From assembly GCA_964601505.1 (NCBI GenBank), contig CAZRNR010000081.1, forward strand, positions 1 through 6,223: a stretch of DNA of 6,223 bases, written 5' to 3'. The notes beneath the pieces were generated by a model. It was not told where the DNA came from and searched no databases. It saw only the letters and a list, made by a program, of their open reading frames with translations. The stretch comes from DRWZ01 sp964601505 (GTDB lineage Bacteria; Calescibacteriota; Calescibacteriia; Calescibacteriales; Calescibacteriaceae). Shown here piece after piece: positions 1-5,744 of this stretch. The position numbers and the translations under genes were made by a program. Position 1 is the first letter of the stretch, and each line of letters begins with the position of its first letter.

Positions 1-63
1 TTGCGACGTCTTGCTTTAGTATTGCGACATCCTGTTTTAGTATTGCGACATCTTGTTTTAGGA
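1..63 (-). repeat. Tandem 21-bp repeat encoding LKQDVAI heptads (left array)
   Basis: Three consecutive 21-bp units (1-21, 22-42, 43-63) differ at only a few positions. They are followed by two decayed units (64-84 and 85-105). Each unit encodes exactly one coiled-coil heptad of the flanking gene on the minus strand, so gain or loss of units keeps the reading frame. Positions 1-39 are identical to 6185-6223. Confidence 0.93.
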
Positions 64-313
64 TTTCAACATCTTTTTCGATTTTATCAACTTTTTCTTT
101 AAGCGGGTAGAAATCGTTTTGTAAGAAATCTTGGAATTTTTTGGGGAGTTCAATGAGTTCTTCAGTGAGGAAGACTCTTCTGAGTTCTTGAGCCCAATCA
201 GGGTGGTCTCGTAGTGCGCGATAGATGTCCCCCAGAGTGATGATGCGGTAATTATCCATTTCTTTTTCAATTTCTTTAGGGTCTTTAGGAACTTTAACTT
301 TCCTCTCTTTCAT
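1..313 (-). CDS. Coiled-coil protein with heptad repeats, N-terminal part (cut by left edge)
   Basis: The ATG lies at 313-311, and 104 codons are visible before the window edge, with no stop codon. An in-frame TAA 24 nt upstream of the ATG fixes the start. Residues about 1-60 are a charged, helical N-terminal region with the stretch ITLGDIYRALRDHPDW followed by LTEELIELPKKF. From about residue 70 the protein is a coiled coil: LKEKVDK, IEKDVEI, then three near-identical LKQDVA(I) heptads that reach the edge. This layout (a short helical head, a variable run of LKQDVA-like heptads, then a PD-(D/E)XK-like domain) is familiar from uncharacterised proteins of thermophiles and cyanobacteria. The missing C-terminal domain is of the kind seen at the right edge of the window (5745-6223). 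The function is unknown. The ATG has no Shine-Dalgarno sequence upstream. Confidence 0.85.
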   Translation of the reverse strand, partial: MKERKVKVPKDPKEIEKEMDNYRIITLGDIYRALRDHPDWAQELRRVFLTEELIELPKKFQDFLQNDFYPLKEKVDKIEKDVEILKQDVAILKQDVAILKQDVA

Positions 314-338
314 AACTTTATATATAAATTTAATTTAG

Positions 339-351
339 CTTAATTATTAAG
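339..351. promoter_or_regulatory. Perfect AT-rich dyad upstream of the coiled-coil gene
   Basis: CTTAATTATTAAG is a perfect inverted repeat (6-bp arms around a central T), 25-37 bp upstream of the ATG at 313. That is where an activator or repressor could bind if this gene is transcribed from close by. A second AT palindrome follows directly at 352-368 (TATTTTTT, central T, AAAAAATA). On the plus strand the pair resembles a weak hairpin plus T-tract, but no plus-strand gene precedes it. In such AT-rich DNA these dyads could be chance. An operator is the tentative reading. Confidence 0.25.
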
Positions 352-475
352 TATTTTTTTAAAAAATAGCGAAGATGCAATGAAATGTGGTTGCTTTAGA
401 ATGTTTATTACTTCTTTCTAATCAATTATGATTTATTTGCTTTGTTAAAATGCTGTGATGTTTTTTGATTGAAGG

Positions 476-492
476 TTCTCCTTGAAAGAGAA
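476..492. other. Small hairpin downstream of the hydrolase gene
   Basis: TTCTC and GAGAA arms (476-480 and 488-492) surround a 7-nt loop about 40 bp past the stop of the minus-strand hydrolase. In the minus-strand direction it is followed by CCTTCAATC and then an A-run, not by a T-tract, so it is not a standard intrinsic terminator. It is the only compact hairpin I see in the 314-530 spacer. Confidence 0.2.
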
Positions 493-530
493 TTAACATT
501 GTGTCGGAACATCAATTTCTATTAGTTGTT

Positions 531-1127
531 TTATTGATTTATTTTCTTGATGAATTCAACTGTTTTTTGTATAACCAAATTCAAATGATTAGGATCGGAG
601 AATCTGTGATCTCCTCCTGATACTTCAAAGAATTCTTTTGGAGGTTTAGCGAGCTGGAAGATCTTCTTTCCTTCTTCTATTGGAACTGTTTCATCGTTGT
701 TTCCATGTATTATTAGGATTGGTGGATTTTGCTTTAGAGCATCTTTCATTTTTAGTTTTCCTATATCTGTGAAGGGAGGGCATAGTGCTACAATTCCATT
801 TGCCTTATTTCCTATCAAGATAGATATGGTTGCTCCAAGACTAGATCCGACGAAAAATATCTTTTCTGAAAATTTTTTAGAATGCTCATATACTGAAATT
901 GCATCTTGTATTCTCCCATCAAGATCATATTTATCCCCAGGAGTTTCGCCACAGCCACGGAAATCGAATCTTATGAAAGTAAAACCAGCTTTTTCAAACT
1001 CGTTTCCCATGAGAACATATTTTGGGCTATCTTTAAATGATTCAAATCCATGAAAGGCTATGACGACCGGTCCTCCACCTTTATGTATAACAGCAGATAT
1101 TTCCCCGATTTTTTCTTTTATTATCAA
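531..1127 (-). CDS. Compact alpha/beta serine hydrolase (esterase-like)
   Basis: This 198-residue single-domain alpha/beta hydrolase probably acts in the cytoplasm, as no signal peptide or membrane segment is visible. The fold markers appear in order: the oxyanion-hole strand VVIAFHGF (His26-Gly27), DFRGCGET (55-62), the nucleophile elbow GSSLG with Ser96, the acid strand ILIIHGNNDETVP with Asp145, and GGDHRFSDP with His174. The Ser-Asp-His triad is therefore complete. The length shows that no lid domain is inserted, as in small cinnamoyl-esterase or S33-like hydrolases. The substrate cannot be predicted. The start is a TTG at 1127. It is the only usual start codon between the upstream in-frame stop and the HG motif, since the next ATG (codon 40) would remove the oxyanion strand. 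There is no Shine-Dalgarno sequence. It shares its direction with the left-edge gene, with 217 bp between them. Confidence 0.92.
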   Translation of the reverse strand: MIIKEKIGEISAVIHKGGGPVVIAFHGFESFKDSPKYVLMGNEFEKAGFTFIRFDFRGCGETPGDKYDLDGRIQDAISVYEHSKKFSEKIFFVGSSLGATISILIGNKANGIVALCPPFTDIGKLKMKDALKQNPPILIIHGNNDETVPIEEGKKIFQLAKPPKEFFEVSGGDHRFSDPNHLNLVIQKTVEFIKKINQ

Positions 1128-1433
1128 GACGGAAAGATTTTTAAGCTCAAAATATAAAGGGATTTTATGAACAGAAATGTTTTATTTATTTATGCATTGG
1201 TATCCCACTTGGGTCTTATAATTGTAAAATCTATGTAAATTGGCATAAATTTAACTAATAACAATTGCGATTATCGGTTCTCTTGTTAGATTACATATTA
1301 TTTGTAATGTGAAAGTGTTGTTTTGCGAAGCTCACGCAGGTTAATTAGGGAAAAATGCCTTATCGTTATCTGATTATCTCATCTTTTGAGTAAATAAAAA
1401 TTGTTCTAAGAAGTTCTTTAACTCTTCTTTATA
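1128..1433. other. Divergent intergenic spacer between hydrolase and glnE
   Basis: This 306-bp AT-rich spacer must hold the promoters of two diverging genes. For the hydrolase, a TTTATATTTT stretch lies about 25-30 bp upstream of its TTG, without a recognisable -35 box. For glnE, the best plus-strand candidate is TTGTAA (1222-1227), 18 bp, TAAATT (1246-1251), which is weak. A dyad sits at 1290-1308. A 12-codon ORF, ATG 1355 to TAA 1393 (MPYRYLIISSFE), follows an AGGG four bases earlier, which is too close for good spacing. I see no tRNA, NtrC site or riboswitch. Confidence 0.5.
1290..1308. promoter_or_regulatory. Inverted repeat upstream of glnE (possible operator)
   Basis: ATTACA (1290-1295) and TGTAAT (1303-1308) are perfect inverted arms around a 7-bp AT centre, about 125 bp before the glnE start. 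The 19-bp span fits a site for a dimeric regulator. It matches no NtrC or FNR consensus I know. Chance occurrence is possible in this composition. Confidence 0.22.
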
Positions 1434-3923
1434 ATGGATCTTATAAGCGAGATAAATTCTGCTGATATACGAGATTTTGATCAAGCCATTGATTTCAAAT
1501 ATTATTTCCAAAATAAGCTTGTTTCTCTTTGGTTTTCTCATAGTATAACGACTCAGGATTTTATGTACTATCTTACACTGATGTACGAAAAGATTATGGA
1601 TCAGCTCATATTGCATCGTTTATCTTCTTTTGAAATATGTGTTATTGGCTTTGGTAAGATTGGTTCTAAGGAGATAAATTTTTCGTCTGACATAGATGTT
1701 TGTTTTGTTTTCAAAGCTCGAGAGGATGAGGAAAAGGTTATAAGAGAGGTAAGAAATTTTTTGCGCGAGACGAACCAGATAAAAGGTGGAAGATTTATAT
1801 GGAGACTTGATCTTGATCTAAGACCTGGTGGTAGAGCGAGTCCGGTTGCTGTTAGTGATAGCTTCTTTTCTTGGTACTATCTCAATCTTGGGAAGATAGA
1901 TGATAGGTATTCCTTACTTAGAGCAAGACCATTTGCGGGAAGAAAAGAGATTGGAGAAAGGGTACTTAAGGAGATTGAGCCTTTTGTTTTTAGAAAGTAT
2001 CTTGATTTTTCTGTAATAGAGAGATTAAAGGAGATCAAGATATTGATATCAAGGCATATTCGTTCTGAAGATTCTGGTTTTGATGTCAAATATTCAAAGG
2101 GAGGAATAAGAGAAATAGAGTTTGTGGTCTTTGCGAACCAGCTTATGTTTGGTGGAAAAGATCTGCGTTTCAGAGAAAAGAGTACAACAAAGATTCTGGA
2201 AATTTTGGAGAAAGAGTTTATCAAAAAGAGCTACGGAATAAGTCTTAAAGATTGCTATATTTTCTTAAGAGAGTTAGAATCACTCGTTCAGCTTAACGAG
2301 GAATACAGGTTTAATATAACTGAAAAAGACATACCGAGAATTCTTGAATTTTATGGAATTGGATATGATCAATTTTCTCAGAAGCTGAACGAGGTCAGAA
2401 GAATAGTTTCAGATGTTTTTAGAGAGACATTTGAGGTAGAGGAACCAGAATACAAAATAATAACAGAGAGTTCTTCAGATGAAGATATAGAGCATTACCT
2501 TTCATCTCTTAATTATAAAGATGTGAAGTCAGCTTCTGGAATTATAAAAGATTTGCTCCGAAGGACATCTTTTCTGAAGGAAAGACAAAGAGTTTTTATG
2601 TACGACCAGGATATATCTGAGTCTATAAGTCCAGAAAGGATTATATCTTACATAGTTTGGCATTGTTCGAAGGTCAAAAACAGTGATTCTGCTCTTTCTT
2701 ATATATCTTCTTTCCTTCATTCTGTTGGGAGGCGTAGGGGAATATATACTATGCTTTTTAAAAACGAGAACCTTCTCAAAACACTTCTTGAGCTTATGAG
2801 CAGATCAAGGTTTTTCTCTAACTTTTTAATAAGGCACCCTGAAAGTATAGATACAATATTCCTTTCGGGAAAAAGAGAAATTCTACCTGAAGATGAAAAC
2901 AAGTTTTGGGAAAGGGTAAAGAATCTACCAACTGAGTCTGTTTTAGATGAAATCAGAAGACAAAAGAAGGAGAAAATTCTGATAACGGTTTTAGATGATA
3001 TATCTATGAAACTTGACATATTTGATGTTTCTCATAGGATAACAGCGATTTATGATTTTGTTGTAAGACAAACTGTTTCTCTGACGGCGAAAGATAAGAT
3101 TGGACTGGATTCACCTCCAGCTGATCTTGATATACCATATGTGGTTATAGCCATAGGAAAATACGGCTCGGAGGAAGCTATATATGGTTCTGATGCGGAT
3201 ATACTTCTTTCATTTTACGATGGTGAAGACTTTGAAAGATGGATAAAGTTTTCTCAGAGGTTTTTGAACTTTCTCGTTTCTAAAACGAATGAGGGAGAGG
3301 GTTTGCAGGTTGATATGCGACTCAGACCTTCTGGAAGAGCAGGACCTATTGCTCTATCTCAAAAGGCTTTCTCTTCGTTCTACCTTGAAACCCAAAACAT
3401 ATGGGAGATATTCCCTCTCCTAAAAGCTCGCGTTGTTTTTGATGGATATGGTAAATATTCAGATTTCCTCAATGACCTAAAAAACAAAGCTTTTGGTAGA
3501 TTCGAATTTGACAGGATAAAAAAACAGATGCTTGAGATAAGAGAAAAATCGCAAAAACATCTCTCAAGGAAGGAGGAAAATGGTGATCAATACCTGAACA
3601 TAAAATACTGTGATGGAGGACTATATGATTTTGAGTTGATCGTTTTCTTTTCTCAGATAAAAGAAAAAATTTTTTATAAAACTTTCAAGCAAGCATTAGG
3701 GGAGATATCTTCTCGTTTAGGACTTGTAGAAGCGTATAAGACTCTCAGGAGGATAGAGAAGTTTATAAAGATCAGAAGCGATGTTCCTTTGGAGGATGTA
3801 TGGGTTCCAGAAAATCCAAAAGACAAATTCTGGGAAGAAATTGAAGCATCAGAAAAGATATCCTATGATGATTTTTTAAGGTCTTCAAAAATAATACATG
3901 GGGCTTTCAAGGAGTTTATTTGA
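1434..3923 (+). CDS. glnE: Glutamine synthetase adenylyltransferase/adenylyl-removing enzyme
   Basis: GlnE adds AMP to, and removes it from, a tyrosine of glutamine synthetase, under PII control in the bacteria studied. This 829-residue protein has both nucleotidyltransferase domains. In the N-terminal domain (the deadenylylating half in E. coli), GFGKIG is at 72-77, SSDID at 84-88 (Asp86, Asp88), RLDLDLRPGG at 124-133 (Asp126), RARPFAG at 163-169 and KGGIREIEF at 222-230. The middle helical region carries the family signature FFSNFLIRHPE (460-470). In the C-terminal adenylylating domain, IGKYGSEEAIYGSDAD spans 574-589 (Asp587, Asp589), VDMRLRPSGRAGP is at 626-638 (Asp627), LLKARVV at 662-668 and CDGGLYDFEL at 726-735. 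The carboxylate triads look intact. It is about 85-90 residues shorter than E. coli GlnE before the first active site. An in-frame TAA at 1419-1421 makes ATG 1434 the only plausible start, and no upstream frame supplies the missing part. No Shine-Dalgarno sequence is seen. glnA and glnB are not in the window. Confidence 0.95.
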   Translation: MDLISEINSADIRDFDQAIDFKYYFQNKLVSLWFSHSITTQDFMYYLTLMYEKIMDQLILHRLSSFEICVIGFGKIGSKEINFSSDIDVCFVFKAREDEEKVIREVRNFLRETNQIKGGRFIWRLDLDLRPGGRASPVAVSDSFFSWYYLNLGKIDDRYSLLRARPFAGRKEIGERVLKEIEPFVFRKYLDFSVIERLKEIKILISRHIRSEDSGFDVKYSKGGIREIEFVVFANQLMFGGKDLRFREKSTTKILEILEKEFIKKSYGISLKDCYIFLRELESLVQLNEEYRFNITEKDIPRILEFYGIGYDQFSQKLNEVRRIVSDVFRETFEVEEPEYKIITESSSDEDIEHYLSSLNYKDVKSASGIIKDLLRRTSFLKERQRVFMYDQDISESISPERIISYIVWHCSKVKNSDSALSYISSFLHSVGRRRGIYTMLFKNENLLKTLLELMSRSRFFSNFLIRHPESIDTIFLSGKREILPEDENKFWERVKNLPTESVLDEIRRQKKEKILITVLDDISMKLDIFDVSHRITAIYDFVVRQTVSLTAKDKIGLDSPPADLDIPYVVIAIGKYGSEEAIYGSDADILLSFYDGEDFERWIKFSQRFLNFLVSKTNEGEGLQVDMRLRPSGRAGPIALSQKAFSSFYLETQNIWEIFPLLKARVVFDGYGKYSDFLNDLKNKAFGRFEFDRIKKQMLEIREKSQKHLSRKEENGDQYLNIKYCDGGLYDFELIVFFSQIKEKIFYKTFKQALGEISSRLGLVEAYKTLRRIEKFIKIRSDVPLEDVWVPENPKDKFWEEIEASEKISYDDFLRSSKIIHGAFKEFI

Positions 3924-5088
3924 GTTCTAATATGACTTTCTTTATGAGTTCATTCATCTCATAAAAGTTATTTACTACTATGTCAGCGTTTTTAAGTTTC
4001 TTGTGAGTTGTTGTTATTCCTATGCACTTTGCACCTGATCTTTTCCCAGCTTCAAGACCATGTTCTGAATCTTCTACAACATAGCATCTTTGAGGCTTAA
4101 CACCTAATTTTGCCGCAGCAACGAGATAACATTCTGGATTTGGTTTTCCTTGCTTTATATCAGTTCCAGATACCACAGCATCAAAAAAATTATCAAGTTT
4201 GAGTTCTTTAAAAATAAAATCAATGTTCTCTTTTGGAGTGGAAGAAACCAGTGCTATCTTGAAACCATTTTCTCTGATAAGACGAAGCGTATCAATTGAG
4301 CCATCTATTGGTTTTATATTCCCTTTCGCAAGTTTTCTGTATAACTCTTCTTTTTCATAACTCATCTTTTTGATTTCACTTTCTGGAAGATCAGGAAAGT
4401 AATCTTTCAGTATTTCTTCGTTTCTTTTCCCAAAAGTAATTTTGAAATCTTCTTCTGAAAAATTGATACCCTTTGATGACATAAGAACTACCCAGCTTTG
4501 TTTGTGGAATTCAGAGGAATCTATAATAACGCCATCAAGATCAAACAAAAACGCATCAGTTCCTGTAGATTTTTCTAACGCATATGCATAAGCTAGGTCT
4601 GCACCTATTTCATCTATATCAATTATATTGTCTTGCGTAAAGAAGTCTTTGATCTCCTGAACCATATCTTTCTTTACTGTGATTATCACTGTTTTTATTT
4701 CTGATTTTTTTAACTCCTCAAGGAAACTTCCTTGAATTTTTCTTGAAGGAATCTCCATTGGACCAACTTCATCAATTATAAAGACATCTTTGGGATTTTT
4801 GATTTCTTCTTCAAATATTTCAACGAAATTTTCAGTAAAGACGATGTATTTACCTAATTTATATTTTGATTTTTCTGAGGTTCTGCTTTTTTCAAGAGCA
4901 AGGATTTTTCTTTTCCCGCTTGATATACCAATTATCTCAAATCCGTATCTGTTTTGATCTTTGAGTTCTGGAGTTATCAAACCAGCTATAGATATATTCA
5001 TAGATTTTAACTTTTCGGAGAGTTTTAATACTAATGTTGATTTCCCCGATCTGGGTTTTCCTGTTATTATGATATAACTTTTTGGCAT
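3916..5088 (-). CDS. THEP1-type NTPase fused to HAD-superfamily hydrolase
   Basis: One uninterrupted frame of 390 residues encodes two enzymes. Residues about 1-170 match the THEP1 nucleoside-triphosphatase family: Walker A TGKPRSGKST at 9-18, AGLITPEL at 35-42, GFEIIGISSGKR at 49-60 and Walker B FIIDEVGPMEI at 103-113 (Asp106, Glu107). Residues about 177-390 are a subfamily-I HAD hydrolase of the beta-phosphoglucomutase/phosphatase type. Motif I is FDLDGVIIDS (nucleophile Asp183, acid/base Asp185), a helical cap contains FHKQSW, motif II is LVSST (Ser282), motif III is GKPNPE (Lys315) and motif IV is VVEDSEHGLEAG (Glu339, Asp340). Both active sites look complete. A nucleotide-hydrolysing or salvage role is inference, and the HAD half could equally act on a sugar phosphate. 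A TTG at 5094 would add two residues but lies at or before the predicted transcription start, so ATG 5088 is preferred. The stop region overlaps the 3' end of glnE by 8 bp, tail to tail. Confidence 0.92.
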   Translation of the reverse strand: MPKSYIIITGKPRSGKSTLVLKLSEKLKSMNISIAGLITPELKDQNRYGFEIIGISSGKRKILALEKSRTSEKSKYKLGKYIVFTENFVEIFEEEIKNPKDVFIIDEVGPMEIPSRKIQGSFLEELKKSEIKTVIITVKKDMVQEIKDFFTQDNIIDIDEIGADLAYAYALEKSTGTDAFLFDLDGVIIDSSEFHKQSWVVLMSSKGINFSEEDFKITFGKRNEEILKDYFPDLPESEIKKMSYEKEELYRKLAKGNIKPIDGSIDTLRLIRENGFKIALVSSTPKENIDFIFKELKLDNFFDAVVSGTDIKQGKPNPECYLVAAAKLGVKPQRCYVVEDSEHGLEAGKRSGAKCIGITTTHKKLKNADIVVNNFYEMNELIKKVILELK

Positions 5089-5097
5089 TTTCAAAGT

Positions 5098-5126
5098 TTT
5101 ATAAACTTTTTTGGACTTTTTGTCAA
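5098..5126 (-). promoter_or_regulatory. Sigma-70-type promoter of the NTPase-HAD gene
   Basis: On the minus strand, a perfect -35 box TTGACA (5126-5121) is separated by 17 bp from TATAAA (5103-5098), one base off the consensus -10. Transcription would start near 5092-5090, only 2-4 nt before the ATG at 5088. The mRNA would then be leaderless or nearly so, which agrees with the lack of a Shine-Dalgarno sequence and helps decide the start codon. An in-frame TGA just upstream (5130-5128) closes the reading frame. Confidence 0.8.
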
Positions 5127-5169
5127 TTCATCAGTTTTTTGGATCGATGGTATTACATAAAGCCATTGA

Positions 5170-5200
5170 GTTGTTTTATGATCATATATCATTCTGTGAT
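5170..5200. repeat. Direct repeat copy 1 with internal dyad
   Basis: This 31-bp unit matches 5237-5266 with one substitution and one single-base indel; 19 bp of it (5175-5193) are identical. At its core is the 15-bp dyad ATGATCATATATCAT (5178-5192), with ATGAT and ATCAT arms around 5 bp. It lies about 45 bp upstream of the -35 box of the NTPase-HAD gene. Confidence 0.75.
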
Positions 5201-5204
5201 ATTT

Positions 5205-5236
5205 CGATGAATCGCTTAATTATTTTAACGTCATCG
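5205..5236 (+). other. Bulged hairpin filling the gap between the two repeats
   Basis: CGATGA (5205-5210) pairs with TCATCG (5231-5236). After a 2-nt bulge, CG (5213-5214) pairs with CG (5229-5230). After a 1-nt bulge, TTAA (5216-5219) pairs with TTAA (5225-5228) around the loop TTATT. The 12 pairs span almost exactly the interval between the two direct repeats, so the whole unit at 5170-5266 reads as one composite element. It could be a structured RNA or a DNA site. No function can be assigned. Confidence 0.4.
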
Positions 5237-5266
5237 GTTGCTTTATGATCATATATCATTTGTGAT
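5237..5266. repeat. Direct repeat copy 2 with internal dyad
   Basis: This is the second copy of the 5170-5200 unit, offset by 67 bp, with the same 15-bp dyad at 5245-5259. Here the unit runs on into another TGATCA, so TGATCA occurs at 5246-5251 and 5263-5268. No third copy occurs at the same spacing on either side, so a CRISPR array is not supported. Confidence 0.75.
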
Positions 5267-5341
5267 CATTACTATCTTCTGTGTGTGTCGGCTTGAACCT
5301 ATTAGGCAAAAAAGAAAATTTTTTCTCTCGCCGTCTTCCGA

Positions 5342-5563
5342 ATGATTATATTATCCTTTCAAATTGTTTATTGCTTAACTCTTTTTGCGCTTCAATTATC
5401 CTATTTTAAACCCAATTTCTTTATTGTTTTTTGGAAAATCCTAAAGTTAATGGGGAAAAACGTGGAACAAAATATAGCGGAGGAAGGTGTTCCTTTTTCC
5501 TTTGATCTTGTTTTTGAAAGTTTATTAAATTCTCCTAAATCAAAAATTTCTTCTCAGTTCTGA
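5342..5563 (+). CDS. Doubtful small ORF, 73 codons
   Basis: This is an open frame from ATG 5342, with an inner ATG at 5450 that would give 37 residues. The first part is hydrophobic and rich in Phe, Leu and Ile, as T-rich DNA tends to give (LSFQIVYCLTLFALQL could pass for a membrane segment). The last part (VEQNIAEEGVPFSFDLVFES) looks more like normal protein. There is no Shine-Dalgarno sequence, no clear promoter and no recognised family. The opposite strand of 5411-5560 is also open for about 49 codons but has no start codon. Either frame may be a gene remnant. I consider a real gene here unlikely. Confidence 0.13.
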   Translation: MIILSFQIVYCLTLFALQLSYFKPNFFIVFWKILKLMGKNVEQNIAEEGVPFSFDLVFESLLNSPKSKISSQF

Positions 5564-5744
5564 GATATAAAAATTTCAGAGATTACTCAGTAAGAAAGAT
5601 CTTTTATTGCGGCTTTTAGATTAACAAGATACATGCGGTATTAGTCCGATGTTTTTTGTTTGGAGGAAGTTATATGAATATTCATTGGGTGGGATGTGTT
5701 ATCTGATGATTTTGTGTTTTTTGAGATCTTTGGTGTTAAGATAT

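Larger units (their letters stand above)
5089..5744. other. Long intergenic region without a convincing gene
   Basis: About 650 bp lie between the fusion gene and the right-edge gene, both on the minus strand. Recognisable content is the promoter at 5098-5126, the repeat-hairpin-repeat element at 5170-5266 and a doubtful plus-strand ORF at 5342-5563. There is also a hairpin of TCTCAG and CTGAGA arms around TT (5552-5565), flanked by two AAAAATTTC direct repeats (5542-5550 and 5570-5578). AGGAA-GGTG-TTCCT followed by T's (5481-5498) is a weak terminator-like hairpin on the plus strand. A 17-base stretch at 5631-5647 resembles the 16S rRNA segment CTAATACCGCAT on the minus strand, but the surroundings do not fit rRNA. 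I see no tRNA, and no clear terminator after the gene ending at 5745. Confidence 0.6.

Noticed and set aside
389..398. Ten-base match (GGTTGCTTTA) to the start of the repeat at 5236-5245
   Set aside because: It is too short, and the remainder of the repeat is not present on the left side. It is consistent with chance in AT-rich DNA.
697..1053. Plus-strand ORF of 118 codons opposite the hydrolase
   Set aside because: It lies entirely inside the minus-strand hydrolase, whose motifs and triad are clear. The plus-strand product has no recognisable features.
5092..5094. TTG at 5094 as the start of the NTPase-HAD gene
   Set aside because: It coincides with or precedes the transcription start predicted from the strong promoter at 5098-5126. 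The ATG two codons later fits better.
5170..5266. Possible mini CRISPR array (two ~30-bp repeats with a 36-bp spacer)
   Set aside because: The sizes fit, but there are only two copies and no third at the expected spacing. The spacer is a self-complementary hairpin, the repeat is a short AT dyad unlike known CRISPR repeats, and no cas gene is in the window.
5289..5333. tRNA-like or terminator-like signal (GGTTCAAGCC on the minus strand; CGGC/GCCG arms)
   Set aside because: The T-loop-like string has no matching T-stem or acceptor stem. The arms enclose mostly A/T runs without a stable stem, and no gene ends just before it.
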